Assembly: GCF_020532805.1 (NCBI RefSeq) | Contig: NZ_MQTQ01000013.1 | Location: forward strand, 9,849-73,848 | DNA: 64,000 nt | DNA from: Arthrobacter sp. SO5 | GTDB lineage: Bacteria; Actinomycetota; Actinomycetes; Actinomycetales; Micrococcaceae | Direction of reading: 5' to 3' | Shown: positions 7,571-16,709 of the stretch, piece after piece | How positions within the stretch are numbered: the first letter of the stretch is position 1 | Layout: the number at the start of each line of letters is the position of its first letter | Translations under genes and position numbers: made by a program | The notes under the pieces: model-generated | The model's input: only the letters and a program-made list of their open reading frames with translations | Databases searched by the model: none | Told to the model about the DNA's origin: nothing

Positions 7571-9161
7571 GGTGCGGGCCTTCCTTGTTGCTGGGTTCTT
7601 CCCGGGGTTCGGCCTCAACGGCCGGGGCTGGTGCAGCCACAGGCGGCCGGACCTGCTCCAGCCAGTGCTCGCTGGTCTGCCGTCTCCGCGCGGCGCGGGC
7701 CCGTGCCGACTGCGCCTCGAGCAGTGCCCTGCCCTCCTCGAGGCCGGCTTGGATGAGCCTCGGGGCAACAGGGCCGGCGGTTGTGTGCAGGACAAGGTCC
7801 ACGACGCCGAAGCGGCGGGCCAGCGGCCCCTGCTCCAGAGCCATGGACTGCGTGCGCTGGTGCGGAACCAGCACGAGGTGCCGCCACCACCGGCCCGAAC
7901 GGATCAGCAGCGCCGTGTCCGTGGCGGAGTAGCCGTTGCGCCGCCAGCCCAGCGGCGCCAGCAGCCGGGCGCGGCGCGGCGTGGTGACGAACCCGCCGTC
8001 GTTTGCCGGCGCGGCCCCGGACGCGGACGCGGACCCGGACGCGGGCGCCAGCCCGTTGACCCCGGCGGTGAAAACGCGCACCGGATCCGTGGTGCCCGGG
8101 TCGGGCAGGACCAGGGAGAGCATCGTCAGCACCTCTGCGAAGGTTCCCACCGGCAGCAGGGTGGTCCGCGCCGAGTTCTCGCCGTTGTTTCCGGCAGCGC
8201 CGTAGCCTGCGACGTTGACCTGGATGCGGTACCAGCCGAAGATCCGCCACAGCGGCGGCTGGCTGACCCGCAGCGCCTGAATCCGGCCCGGCGGCAGCGT
8301 CTGCGCCTGGGTGTCCAGGAGCCCGTAGCGCAGCCGGATGCCGTCCGGGGAAATGGCGGCCGTGAAGTTGTAGCCCTTGTTGAAGGAGGACCAGTACGCG
8401 GCCACGAGGCCCAGCGCGGCCGGGATCAGGTAGAAATAGAAGGACCGGTTCTCCGTCACGGCGGACAGCACCACGGACACGGCCCCTCCCAGCACCACGA
8501 AGAAGCTCTGCTCGCTCAGCAGCAGGGAACCCATGAGGCGCGGCGGCGGAACGCTGAGCACGGCGTGCTCGGGGGCCTCCGCGACGACGGCTTCGGGGTG
8601 GTCCGGATCGGCGGCCACTCCGGACGCGCGGGCCAGGATCGTGGCCCTGAGTGCCCGGGCCTCCCCTATCCGCAGGTAGGCCAGCCGCACTGCGGATGCG
8701 CCGGCGTCGGCCACCTCGAATTTGAGCTCGGCCAGGCCGAAGATCCGGGCCAGCAGGGGCTGCACGATGTCGATCGCCTGGACCCGGTCCAGACGGGCCT
8801 GGCGCTGCTGCTTGAAGAGGAAGCCGGAATTGACCCGGACGTAGCCCTCCGCCACCTGGTAGCGCGTGAAGTACCACCCCAGGATGTACCCGAGCACGGC
8901 GAGCAGCAGCACCGCTCCGCCGCCGAGAAGCAGCCACGGAGCCCGGCCCGCGATGTCCTGGTCGATCAGGGGACCGCCCCGGAGCATCCGCTCGAAGGTG
9001 TCGCGGCCGACGAAGAATGCGATCGCGGCCAGCGCGAACCAGCCACGCACAAACGGCGAGGCCGGATGCACACGCAGCCAGCCGCCGCCGGGGGTTCCCG
9101 CCTCGGCGCCGGCGCCGGCTTCCGCGGCGATCCCGGTGCCGCCGGGTTTCACAGCCGGCAC
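7563..9161 (-). CDS. Membrane protein with bacterial PH (bPH2, YdbT-like) domains
   Basis: This protein of about 532 residues resembles the YdbT/YdbS family. Pairs of transmembrane helices (for example WFALAAIAFFVG, WLLLGGGAVLLLAVLGYILG and FYLIPAALGLVAAYW) alternate with beta-rich bacterial PH domains. Repeated motifs such as GFLFKQQRQARLDRVQAIDIVQPLLA, here shortened as RLDRVQAIDI, RIQALRVSQPP and RTQSMALEQGPL mark three PH-like units. The start is uncertain: GTG 9161 is chosen because it follows the stop of the upstream PH gene, but no strong ribosome-binding site is visible. The C-terminal tail is Arg/Ala/Pro-rich. The function is unknown, possibly envelope homeostasis. Confidence 0.8.
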   Translation of the reverse strand: MPAVKPGGTGIAAEAGAGAEAGTPGGGWLRVHPASPFVRGWFALAAIAFFVGRDTFERMLRGGPLIDQDIAGRAPWLLLGGGAVLLLAVLGYILGWYFTRYQVAEGYVRVNSGFLFKQQRQARLDRVQAIDIVQPLLARIFGLAELKFEVADAGASAVRLAYLRIGEARALRATILARASGVAADPDHPEAVVAEAPEHAVLSVPPPRLMGSLLLSEQSFFVVLGGAVSVVLSAVTENRSFYFYLIPAALGLVAAYWSSFNKGYNFTAAISPDGIRLRYGLLDTQAQTLPPGRIQALRVSQPPLWRIFGWYRIQVNVAGYGAAGNNGENSARTTLLPVGTFAEVLTMLSLVLPDPGTTDPVRVFTAGVNGLAPASGSASASGAAPANDGGFVTTPRRARLLAPLGWRRNGYSATDTALLIRSGRWWRHLVLVPHQRTQSMALEQGPLARRFGVVDLVLHTTAGPVAPRLIQAGLEEGRALLEAQSARARAARRRQTSEHWLEQVRPPVAAPAPAVEAEPREEPSNKEGPHHG

Positions 9162-9162
9162 G

Positions 9163-9675
9163 TCACAGCCCGGCCAGCCGGGCTTCGCCGCGGGCGGACA
9201 GCTGCTCGCGGAGCCGCGCTCCCTCCCCCGCGGGCAGGCCCGGGATTTCCGCGCTGGTTCCGGCGGAGGCGGTGTGCAGCTTGAGTGTGCACAGGCCCAG
9301 TCCGCGTTCCACGGGCCCGGCGCCGATATCGACATACTGCATGCGGCCGTAGGGCACCACGAGGGTGCGCTGGTAGAAGATTCCGCGGCGGATGAGCAGA
9401 TCCTCGTCACGTTCGGCATAGCCGATGGAGCGCACCTGGCGCGGTATCAGCAACAGGCGCCACAGGGCGAGCAGCAGCATCACCGCCGGCACGGCAACAG
9501 CCAGCCACAGCGGCGGCCACGTCCAGGCCCCGGCAAGGACCATGACAAGGGGAACGGTCAGCAGCCCGACGACGATCAGGTTGCCGGCCGCCCAGCCGAC
9601 GACGCGCACCGTGACGTATTTGGGGGACACCCGCAACCAGGTGATCCCCGCGGGGTCAATCGCCTCGGTATGCAT
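9163..9675 (-). CDS. PH domain-containing membrane protein (YdbS-like)
   Basis: This 170-residue protein has two N-terminal hydrophobic helices (around VVGWAAGNLIVVGLLTVPL and WLAVAVPAVMLLLALW) followed by one bacterial PH domain containing RTLVVPYGRMQYVDIGAGPVER with GLGLCTLKL. The ATG at 9675 has GGAAGG upstream and overlaps the 3' end of the DUF3180 gene by 20 bases. It is the small partner of the larger PH protein next to it. YdbS/YdbT-type pairs are usually adjacent. No ligand or pathway can be assigned. Confidence 0.85.
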   Translation of the reverse strand: MHTEAIDPAGITWLRVSPKYVTVRVVGWAAGNLIVVGLLTVPLVMVLAGAWTWPPLWLAVAVPAVMLLLALWRLLLIPRQVRSIGYAERDEDLLIRRGIFYQRTLVVPYGRMQYVDIGAGPVERGLGLCTLKLHTASAGTSAEIPGLPAGEGARLREQLSARGEARLAGL

Positions 9676-10177
9676 ATTCGCCTTCCGCCTCGGGCTTGCG
9701 CTTTTCCTGGCGACCCAGGGCTTCGTCGGCGTCGCCGTCCTCGGGCGGAATCCGGCAGAACCGTTCCACCACAAGGCCCACGATGATCAGCAGCAGCCCG
9801 CCGCCGGCCATGATCAGGGCCTGCCAGGTGAGGTCCTGGTTGCTGCGCAGGTTCCAGAGCCTGAGCTGGTCCAGGAAGATCCCCGCGTGCCAGCCCAGCA
9901 GCACCGCGCCCGTGTAAGCGCAGGCCTGGGCCAGGACCAGGGTCCAGGCTGCCAGGATCGGGTTGAGCATTTTCTTCCTTTTGCCGTTCCGCCAGCGGAG
10001 CACCCGGATGCCGAGCGCGAGGGTGAGGACCACAATCACGCCCATGGTGATCAGCCCGGTCAGGGGCAGCACGGGGGTGGCCAGGCTGTAGCGGGTGGTC
10101 AGCAGGGACGCGAGCCAGCCGGCAACGCCCACGGCCACACTGATGACAAGCAGGAGGAGGGGGCTGGTCAGCTTCAC
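9656..10177 (-). CDS. DUF3180 family membrane protein
   Basis: This 173-residue protein has four predicted membrane helices (LLLLVISVAVGVAGWLASLL, VLPLTGLITMGVIVVLTLALG, an amphipathic stretch WTLVLAQACAYTGAVLLGW, and ALIMAGGGLLLIIVGLVV) and a charged cytoplasmic tail. It is recognised as the actinobacterial DUF3180 family, which sits directly after folK in many actinobacteria. Start and stop overlap neighbours on both sides: 4 bases with folK and 20 with the PH gene. It is therefore embedded in the folate operon, although its function is unknown. Confidence 0.85.
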   Translation of the reverse strand: MKLTSPLLLLVISVAVGVAGWLASLLTTRYSLATPVLPLTGLITMGVIVVLTLALGIRVLRWRNGKRKKMLNPILAAWTLVLAQACAYTGAVLLGWHAGIFLDQLRLWNLRSNQDLTWQALIMAGGGLLLIIVGLVVERFCRIPPEDGDADEALGRQEKRKPEAEGEYAYRGD

Positions 10178-10704
10178 GGCTGCTCCGCCGCTCCGGCGCC
10201 GTGCAGGTCCTCGAATCCGTCGAACGGCACAAGGTCAGCGAAGTCGGCGGCCCTGGCCGCAAGATCGCCGACGCGTTCGCCGCCCAGCTCGGCCACCGGG
10301 TCGATCAGCGACCACGGATACAGCACGAAGGCCCGCTCCGCGGCGCGCGGATGCGGCAGAATCAGCTCCGGATCCGCACTGACCAGATCGCCGTAGGTGA
10401 TGATGTCCACGTCCAGGGTGCGCGGACCCCACCGCACGTCGCGGACCCGCAGGTGTTTCTGTTCCACCGCGTGGCAGTGTTCCAGCAGGTCCTTCGGCGC
10501 CAGGATGGTTTCGACGGCGATCACCATGTTGAGGAAGTCCGGCTGGTCCGGCGGGCCGCCGACGGCCTTCGTCTGGACGATCGGGGAAATGGCCAGCAGG
10601 CGAACCTCCGGCGGGTCGACGAGGTCGGCGACGGCGGCCGAGAGGGTGTCGCTGCGCTCCCCCAGGTTGCTGCCGAGGGCTATGACGGACCGGACGTAGT
10701 TCAT
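10174..10704 (-). CDS. folK: 2-amino-4-hydroxy-6-hydroxymethyldihydropteridine pyrophosphokinase (HPPK)
   Basis: FolK transfers pyrophosphate from ATP to hydroxymethyldihydropterin in folate synthesis. The 176-residue protein starts with ALGSNLGERSDTL and carries the signature RWGPRTLDVDIITYG, including the Mg-binding Asp-x-Asp, then LPHPRAAERAFVL. It overlaps folB upstream by 4 bases and DUF3180 downstream by 4 bases, so the folBK/DUF3180 stretch is translationally coupled. Confidence 0.95.
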   Translation of the reverse strand: MNYVRSVIALGSNLGERSDTLSAAVADLVDPPEVRLLAISPIVQTKAVGGPPDQPDFLNMVIAVETILAPKDLLEHCHAVEQKHLRVRDVRWGPRTLDVDIITYGDLVSADPELILPHPRAAERAFVLYPWSLIDPVAELGGERVGDLAARAADFADLVPFDGFEDLHGAGAAEQP

Positions 10705-11060
10705 GGCTGCTCCCGGCGGACGCTGACGGCCACGTCACCGAACTCCACCTCGAGGGGGGCCTTGGGCTTGTGCACCGTGATGTCCACGGCAGCGACGGGA
10801 AACTTCCGGAGCACGTCGTCGGCGATCCGGACGGCCAGGGCCTCGATCAGGTTCAGCGGTTCCCCGGTAATCCAGCCCCGGATACACTCGGCCACTTCAC
10901 CGTAGTGGGCCGTGTCGAGGACGTCGTCGGAGGCGGCGGCGGCGGTGAAGTCCAGGTGCAGTACGGCGTCAACAATAAACGGCTGGCCGTCGCGCCGCTC
11001 AAAATCAAAGACGCCGTGATGGCCGACGGCGGTGACGCCGCTCAGCTTGATCTGGTCCAT
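10701..11060 (-). CDS. folB: Dihydroneopterin aldolase
   Basis: FolB cleaves dihydroneopterin to hydroxymethyldihydropterin and glycolaldehyde. The 119-residue length is typical of this small homo-oligomeric enzyme. The motif GHHGVFDFERRDGQPF near the N terminus and the helix LIEALAVRIADDVL followed by VHKPKAPLE are diagnostic. The ATG at 11060 is chosen, since a longer frame to 11159 is antisense-like Arg-rich sequence inside folP. folP lies 14 bases upstream and folK overlaps by 4 bases downstream. Confidence 0.94.
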   Translation of the reverse strand: MDQIKLSGVTAVGHHGVFDFERRDGQPFIVDAVLHLDFTAAAASDDVLDTAHYGEVAECIRGWITGEPLNLIEALAVRIADDVLRKFPVAAVDITVHKPKAPLEVEFGDVAVSVRREQP

Positions 11061-11074
11061 GGCGGGCGGCCGTT

Positions 11075-11992
11075 TCAGCCGTGGCCGGGCGCGGCGATGC
11101 GGGCGGCAACCTTGACGGCGTCGAGGTTGGGGCCGACGTCGTGCACGCGGACCGCCCACGCACCCCGGTACGCGCTGATGGCGGTGACCGCGGCGGTGGC
11201 GGCCTCGCGTTCTGCCGGCGTGGCCGCCTTGCCGGCCACGGCCAGGAGGCCGCCGAGGAAGCGCTTGCGGGACGCGGCGACCAGAACCTTGTGGCCCATG
11301 GCCTGCAGCACCTCCAGATGCGTCAGCAGTTCCCAGTTCTGCACATCCGTCTTGGCGAAGCCCAGTCCCGGGTCAACGATGATTTGCTCCGGAGCGACTC
11401 CCGCGGCGTACAGCTTGTCGCGGACGCCGGCAAGTTCCGTGGCGACGTCTGCAGCAACGTTCCCGTAGTCGGTCAGCGAGTCCATGGTGTTCGCATCGCC
11501 GCGGCGGTGGGTCAGGATGTAGGGGGCCCCGCTCCGGGCTGCGAGCTCCGCCATCTCCGGTTCCATGGTGAGGCCCGAGACGTCGTTGATGATCGAGGCT
11601 CCGGCGGCCAGGGCGGCGGCCGCCGTGGCGGCATGGGTGGTGTCGATGCTGACCAGGGCGCCGGCCTTGACCAGGGCCGCGATGACGGGCAGTACCCGCC
11701 GTTGTTCCTCTTCGGGACTGACCGCCGTCGCGCCCGGACGGGTGGATTCCCCGCCGACGTCGATGATGTCCGCGCCGCCGTAGAACATCCGCAGGCCCGC
11801 CGCGATGGCGGTGTCTGCCGTGGCGTACTTTCCGCCGTCGCTGAACGAGTCGGGGGTGACGTTGAGGATCCCCATCACAAGCGTCCTGTCCGTGGGCAGG
11901 TCCTTGAAGCTCGCCGCCGGGCGCGCTTTGCGCACGACGGGCAGCGGCGAGGTCGCGGGACCTGTTCCTGGGGCTGCAGCTAGGGAATCCAT
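11075..11992 (-). CDS. folP: Dihydropteroate synthase
   Basis: FolP condenses hydroxymethyldihydropterin pyrophosphate with p-aminobenzoate and is the sulfonamide target. The 305-residue protein is a TIM barrel with the two family signatures MGILNVTPDSFSDGGKY and IDVGGESTRPGA, then INDVSGL, and a C-terminal SHR-like segment reading RVHDVGPNLDAVKV. An N-terminal extension of about 30 residues precedes the barrel. It starts 11 bases after folE and is followed by folB. Confidence 0.95.
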   Translation of the reverse strand: MDSLAAAPGTGPATSPLPVVRKARPAASFKDLPTDRTLVMGILNVTPDSFSDGGKYATADTAIAAGLRMFYGGADIIDVGGESTRPGATAVSPEEEQRRVLPVIAALVKAGALVSIDTTHAATAAAALAAGASIINDVSGLTMEPEMAELAARSGAPYILTHRRGDANTMDSLTDYGNVAADVATELAGVRDKLYAAGVAPEQIIVDPGLGFAKTDVQNWELLTHLEVLQAMGHKVLVAASRKRFLGGLLAVAGKAATPAEREAATAAVTAISAYRGAWAVRVHDVGPNLDAVKVAARIAAPGHG

Positions 11993-12003
11993 AGTCTGTG
12001 TAC

Positions 12004-12651
12004 TTACCTTCCGATAATGAGGCTCATGGCTTCGGCACGGGTGGCCGGGTCATGCAGCTGCCCGCGTACCGCGCTGGTGACGGTTTTGGCACCGGGCTTG
12101 CGGATGCCGCGCATGGACATGCACAGATGTTCGCATTCGACGACGACGATCGCGCCGCGGGGCTTGAGGTGGGTGACGAGGGCTTCGACGATCTGGGTGG
12201 TCAGCCGTTCCTGGACCTGCGGGCGGCGGGCGAACATGTCCACCAGCCGGGCCAGCTTGCTCAGCCCGGTGACCTTCCCGTCATGGGAGGGGATGTAGCC
12301 CACGTGCGCCACCCCGTGGAACGGCACGAGGTGGTGCTCGCAGGTGGAGTAGAACGGGATGTCCTTGACCAGGACCAGTTCCTCGTGGTCCAGGTCGAAG
12401 GTGGTCGCGAGGATCTCCGCCGGATCGTGGTGCAGCCCGGCGAACATCTCCGTGTAGGCGTTGGCGACGCGCTTCGGGGTGTCCACGAGGCCGCTGCGGT
12501 CCGGGTCCTCTCCGATGGCCAGCAGGATCTCGCGGACCGCCGCCTCGATCCGGGGCCGGTCCACCCGGTCTTGGCCGTGCTGGGCGGGTCCTCCCGCCGC
12601 CGGGAAACCGGCGGTGGCAAGAACGTCGTCGTCGTCGAAGAAAGAAGTCAC
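12004..12651 (-). CDS. folE: GTP cyclohydrolase I
   Basis: FolE converts GTP to dihydroneopterin triphosphate, the first step of pterin and folate synthesis. The 215-residue protein contains the zinc-site segment [12 protein letters not shown] and the second ligand region [14 protein letters not shown], with [17 protein letters not shown] between them. All are standard for the type IA enzyme. The N terminus (about 25 residues, acidic) is variable. It lies 9 bases downstream of ftsH on the same strand, so ftsH-folE-folP-folB-folK may be transcribed together. Confidence 0.95.
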   Translation of the reverse strand: MTSFFDDDDVLATAGFPAAGGPAQHGQDRVDRPRIEAAVREILLAIGEDPDRSGLVDTPKRVANAYTEMFAGLHHDPAEILATTFDLDHEELVLVKDIPFYSTCEHHLVPFHGVAHVGYIPSHDGKVTGLSKLARLVDMFARRPQVQERLTTQIVEALVTHLKPRGAIVVVECEHLCMSMRGIRKPGAKTVTSAVRGQLHDPATRAEAMSLIIGR

Positions 12652-12660
12652 GGGAGAAGC

Positions 12661-14727
12661 CTAGCCGGGATGGACGTCACGCCCGGTATCCGTCACGCCG
12701 CCCTGGAACGACTCCTGTCCGCCGACACCCTGGGCGTGGGGCGGCATTGCGTCGAGGGGTTCCTTGAGCCGGGCCGCCGTGGCGTCTTCCTGGGCTTCGC
12801 GTTCGGCCCTCTCCCGGCGGGACTCCACCGGACCCGCGGTCTGCAGCGGGCGGGTCTCCTTGGAGAGCCACACGTCGCGGAAATCGCGCTTCCGGATGTT
12901 GGTGAAGATCTGCGCGATCTCGGCCTGGTTGAGGGTTTCGCGCTCCAGCAGTTCCAAGGCGAGGTCGTCCAGGACGTCGCGGTTCTCCGTGAGGATGGCG
13001 TAGGCCTCGTCGTGCGCCCCGTCGATCAGGCGGCGCACCTCCTCGTCCACGATGTAGGCGATCTGGTCCGAGTAGTTGCGCTCGTGGCCGGCGTCGCGGC
13101 CCAGGAAAGGTTCGCCGCCGCCCTGGCCGAGCCGGACCGCACCGACCCGCTCGCTCATGCCGAATTCGGTGACCATTTTGCGGGCGATCCCCGTGGCCTT
13201 CTCGATGTCGTTGGACGCACCGGTGGAGGGATCGTGGAAGACGAGTTCCTCGGCCACACGTCCGCCCATGGCGTAGGCCATCTGGTCGAGGAGTTCGTTG
13301 CGGGTGATGGAGTATTTGTCGTTTTCCGGCACCACCATGGTGTAGCCCAGGGCGCGGCCGCGGGGCAGGATGGTGATCTTGGTGACCGGGGCAGAGTTCC
13401 GCAGCGCGGCTGCCACCAGGGCGTGGCCGCCCTCGTGGTAGGCGGTGATCTTGCGCTCGTGTTCCTTCATGACGCGGCTGCGCTTTTGCGGGCCAGCCAT
13501 CACGCGGTCGATCGCCTCGTCGAGGGCGCGGTCATCGATCAGGTTGGCGTTGGAGCGGGCGGTCAGCAGTGCGGCCTCGTTGAGGACGTTGGCCAGGTCC
13601 GCGCCGGTGTAGCCGGGGGTCTTCTTGGCCACGGCCTTCAGGTCGACGCCGGCGGCCATCGGTTTGCCTTTGGCGTGGACCTTCAGGATCTGGTCACGGC
13701 CGATCAGGTCGGGGGCCTCGACGGAGATCTGGCGGTCGAAGCGGCCCGGCCGCAGCAGGGCGGGATCGAGCACGTCGGGGCGGTTGGTGGCGGCGATCAG
13801 GATGACGTTGGTCTTGACGTCGAAGCCGTCCATTTCAACCAGCAGCTGGTTGAGGGTCTGCTCGCGTTCGTCGTTGCCGCCGCCGATGCCGGCGCCGCGG
13901 TGGCGGCCGACGGCGTCGATCTCATCCACGAAGATGATGGCCGGGGCATTGGCCTTGGCCTGCTCAAAGAGGTCGCGGACACGGGAGGCACCCACGCCGA
14001 CGAACATTTCGACGAAGTCCGAGCCGGAGATGGAGAAGAACGGCACTCCGGCCTCGCCGGCGACGGCGCGGGCCAGGAGGGTCTTGCCGGTGCCGGGCGG
14101 GCCGTACAACAGCACGCCCTTCGGGATCTTGGCTCCGACTGCCTGGAACTTTGCCGGTTCCTGCAGGAATTCCTTGATTTCCTCGAGTTCCTCGACTGCC
14201 TCATCGGCGCCGGCGACGTCACTGAAGGTGACCTGCGGCATGTCCTTGTTCACCAGTTTGGCCTTGGACTTGCCGAACTGCATGACCTTGGAGCCGCCGC
14301 CCTGCATGCGGGACAGCAGGAACCAGAAGAGGACACCGAGCAACAGCACGGGGATCAGGAGGGAGAACAGCCCGGCGAACCAGTTGTTTTCCAGCGGCTG
14401 GTCGGTGTAGCCGCTCGGTGGCTTGGAGTCGGTGACGGCCTTGACGACGTCGGCTGCGCGGGCGTTGACGTAGTAGAATTGGACGCTTTTGCCCTTGTCC
14501 TGCCCGTCGACCTGCAGGTTCTCCTTCAGGACCAGGTCCACGCGGTTCTCCGCGTCGAAGATCTTGGCCTGCTCGATTTTGCCGCCGGCCGTCAGCAGAC
14601 CCAGACCCTTGTCCGTATCGATCCGGGTGGAACCGCCCGGGGCCAGGGTGGCAAAGGCCAGCAGGAGCATTCCGATAACAACGACAATCCAGATGCCCGG
14701 GCCCTTGAAGAAACTCTTAGCTTTCAT
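12661..14727 (-). CDS. ftsH: ATP-dependent zinc metalloprotease FtsH
   Basis: FtsH is a membrane-anchored AAA+ protease that degrades misfolded membrane and regulatory proteins. The 688-residue product has a first membrane helix at about 11-29, a periplasmic domain, and a second helix at about 117-138. Then come Walker A GPPGTGKT (209-216), Walker [10 protein letters not shown] (264-272), the second region of homology [20 protein letters not shown], and the zinc motif HEGGH (431-435). The C terminus is Glu/Arg-rich. The ATG at 14727 (MKAKSFF) fits homologues, although its ribosome-binding site is weak. Confidence 0.95.
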   Translation of the reverse strand: MKAKSFFKGPGIWIVVVIGMLLLAFATLAPGGSTRIDTDKGLGLLTAGGKIEQAKIFDAENRVDLVLKENLQVDGQDKGKSVQFYYVNARAADVVKAVTDSKPPSGYTDQPLENNWFAGLFSLLIPVLLLGVLFWFLLSRMQGGGSKVMQFGKSKAKLVNKDMPQVTFSDVAGADEAVEELEEIKEFLQEPAKFQAVGAKIPKGVLLYGPPGTGKTLLARAVAGEAGVPFFSISGSDFVEMFVGVGASRVRDLFEQAKANAPAIIFVDEIDAVGRHRGAGIGGGNDEREQTLNQLLVEMDGFDVKTNVILIAATNRPDVLDPALLRPGRFDRQISVEAPDLIGRDQILKVHAKGKPMAAGVDLKAVAKKTPGYTGADLANVLNEAALLTARSNANLIDDRALDEAIDRVMAGPQKRSRVMKEHERKITAYHEGGHALVAAALRNSAPVTKITILPRGRALGYTMVVPENDKYSITRNELLDQMAYAMGGRVAEELVFHDPSTGASNDIEKATGIARKMVTEFGMSERVGAVRLGQGGGEPFLGRDAGHERNYSDQIAYIVDEEVRRLIDGAHDEAYAILTENRDVLDDLALELLERETLNQAEIAQIFTNIRKRDFRDVWLSKETRPLQTAGPVESRRERAEREAQEDATAARLKEPLDAMPPHAQGVGGQESFQGGVTDTGRDVHPG

Positions 14728-14974
14728 CTGTTCGGGGCTGGCCCCGTCCCTCCTGGTAGTGCTGCACGGCGACCGATCTGCGCGCGTGTGGTACTGCATC
14801 AGCTTCTAGCTATACACCGTCCCACTCAGTCACGCACGGTGGGGGGCAAAAGTTCCCTCTGGGCGTAGCCGAGCCCGGCAGTCAACGCCGGCTGGCGCCG
14901 GGAAGTCGGCGCGGCGCGGCGGTTCGGTTCCACGGCTCGGCGCCGCGGCTCGGCGCGGCGCTGCGGCCTTGGCG

Positions 14975-15526
14975 CTACTCGTAGACGTGCGGCGCCAGGG
15001 TGCCGACGAAGTCCAGGTTGCGGTACTTCTCCGCGTAGTCCAGGCCGTAGCCCACGACGAACTCGTTGGGGATGTCGTAGCCGACGTACTTGACGTCGAT
15101 CTGGACCTTGGCGGCCGTGGGCTTGCGGAAGGCGGTGCAGATTTCGACGGAGGCCGTGCCGCGTGATTCCAGGTTGGTCTTGAGCCAGGACAGGGTCAGG
15201 CCGGAGTCGATTATGTCCTCGACGATCAGGACGTCTTTGCCCATCAGGTCGGTGTCGAGGTCCTTGAGGATGCGGACAACGCCGGAGGACTGGGTCCCGG
15301 AGCCGTACGAGGAGACGGCCATCCAGTCCATCGATACGTGGCTGTGCAGGGCCCGGGCCAGGTCGGCCATGACCATGACGGCACCCTTGAGCACACCGAC
15401 GATCAGCAGATCACGGCCTTCGTAGTCTTTGTCGATCTGGGCAGCGAGTTCGGTGATCCGGGTCTGGATCTGCTCCTTGGAATACAGAACGTGCTTAAGG
15501 TCTGCCTGGACGTCGTTTGAATCCAC
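14975..15526 (-). CDS. hpt: Hypoxanthine phosphoribosyltransferase
   Basis: Hpt salvages hypoxanthine or guanine to IMP or GMP using PRPP. The 183-residue protein has the PRPP-binding loop VLIVEDIIDSGLTL, the flexible-loop Ser-Tyr at VSSYGSGT, and the base-binding C-terminal segment VGYGLDYAEKYRNLDFVG. It lies between tilS (29 bases upstream) and ftsH, the classic tilS-hpt-ftsH order. About 250 bases of GC-rich repeated sequence, holding the ftsH promoter region, separate it from ftsH. Confidence 0.95.
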   Translation of the reverse strand: MDSNDVQADLKHVLYSKEQIQTRITELAAQIDKDYEGRDLLIVGVLKGAVMVMADLARALHSHVSMDWMAVSSYGSGTQSSGVVRILKDLDTDLMGKDVLIVEDIIDSGLTLSWLKTNLESRGTASVEICTAFRKPTAAKVQIDVKYVGYDIPNEFVVGYGLDYAEKYRNLDFVGTLAPHVYE

Positions 15527-15555
15527 CGATAACTCCTGTGTAGATGCGGGGTCGA

Positions 15556-16704
15556 CTATATTTGGGGCGGTTTTTGAAGCCGGAATACAAGCTTCCCACA
15601 GCGGGCGCCCTCGCGGGGAACGCCCGGGGGCGTGGATGGGCCGTCGGCGAGCAGCTGCGCGAGCGAGAGCCGGTAGACGCTGACGCCGCCCGGGAGCTCC
15701 ACCGGGCCGGCCGATCCCCGCCGGCGCAGCAGTGCTTCGGCGGCGAGCAGCCGCTGGTAGCTGGGCTGCTGGCCGCCGACGGCGGCGGCGGCCCTCGCGA
15801 TGACCCGGAATCTCACGGCCGGGGCCAGTGCGCGCAGGGCTTCCTCCGGGAGGCTGACCGTGGAACCGGATTGTTCTTGCAGCCGGGCGAAGGTGTCATT
15901 GGCCACGCCCTCGAGGTAATCGGCGTCGAGCTGCAGGATCGCGGCGGTCCTGGCCAGTGATTCGGCGACCCCGGGGCCGAGTTTTTCCTCCAGGAGCGGC
16001 AGTACTTCGACCCGGGTCCGGGACCTCGCAAAGGCGGGGTCCGCGTTGCTGGGGTCATGCCAGGGCTCAAGGCCTTCGGCCGCGCAGATGGCCAGGGTGT
16101 CGGTTCGCCGCAGGCCCAGGAACGGCCGCAGCAGCCGCCCGCGGACCGGCCGCATCCCTGCCAGGGACCGGGTCCCGGAACCGCGCGCCAGCCCCAGCAG
16201 CACCTGTTCGGCCTGGTCGTCCAGGGTGTGGCCGAGCAGGATCACGGACGCATTGGCCGCTTCCGCGGCCGCCTCGAGGGCGGTGTGGCGGGCGTCCCGG
16301 GCGGCCGCCTCCGGTCCTATCCCGGTGGCGGCGACCTCCACGGTCCTGATGTCGACGGGGGACAGTCCCAGGTCCCGCAATGCCGCGGCGGCGGTGGCGG
16401 CGACGGCGTCGGAACCGGGCTGCAGCTGGTGGTCGACGACGACGGCGCCAACCGAGATGCTGCGGCCGTCAACGTGCCCGCGGCGGGCGAAATAGGCGGC
16501 GACAGCGGCAAGGGCGAGCGAATCGGGTCCGCCGCTGCAGGCGACGAGGACCCGTTCCGGGTAGCCCGCCCCGGCCAGGGCGTCCTGCAGCATCTTCCGG
16601 GCGGTGCCGACGACCGGCACCAGCCGGCCGGGCCGGCGTCGTCCGTCCGGGGCTGCGGGGGAAAGGGAGCCGGGGGAAACGGCGGGCGGCTTGCTGGCGG
16701 GCAC
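15556..16704 (-). CDS. tilS: tRNA(Ile)-lysidine synthetase
   Basis: TilS converts C34 of tRNA-Ile(CAU) to lysidine, so that AUA is read as Ile. The N-type ATP pyrophosphatase P-loop appears as VACSGGPDSLAL. LGHTLDDQAEQVLLGLARGSG is split here as LGHTLDDQAEQVLL then LARGSG, and RPFLGLRRTD and WHDPSNADPAFARSRTR complete the catalytic domain. A C-terminal substrate-binding region follows. The start is uncertain: GTG 16704 lies 5 bases after the stop of the metalloprotease gene, while a TTG at 16734 would give a 25-base overlap. The product is about 382 residues. Confidence 0.92.
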   Translation of the reverse strand: MPASKPPAVSPGSLSPAAPDGRRRPGRLVPVVGTARKMLQDALAGAGYPERVLVACSGGPDSLALAAVAAYFARRGHVDGRSISVGAVVVDHQLQPGSDAVAATAAAALRDLGLSPVDIRTVEVAATGIGPEAAARDARHTALEAAAEAANASVILLGHTLDDQAEQVLLGLARGSGTRSLAGMRPVRGRLLRPFLGLRRTDTLAICAAEGLEPWHDPSNADPAFARSRTRVEVLPLLEEKLGPGVAESLARTAAILQLDADYLEGVANDTFARLQEQSGSTVSLPEEALRALAPAVRFRVIARAAAAVGGQQPSYQRLLAAEALLRRRGSAGPVELPGGVSVYRLSLAQLLADGPSTPPGVPREGARCGKLVFRLQKPPQI

Positions 16705-16709
16705 GGGGA

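Noticed and set aside
8021-8056. Repetitive GGACGCGGACGC sequence
   Set aside because: It encodes an Ala/Ser/Gly-rich linker of the PH-domain protein on the minus strand, a coding low-complexity stretch.
7398-9284. A 628-codon plus-strand open frame
   Set aside because: It is antisense to the large PH-domain gene, and the minus-strand product has clear membrane helices and PH motifs.
11998-14868. A 956-codon plus-strand open frame
   Set aside because: It is antisense to folE and ftsH, whose proteins are unmistakable. Long antisense frames are normal in GC-rich genes, and this one is rich in Val/Asp/Gly/His with no domain.
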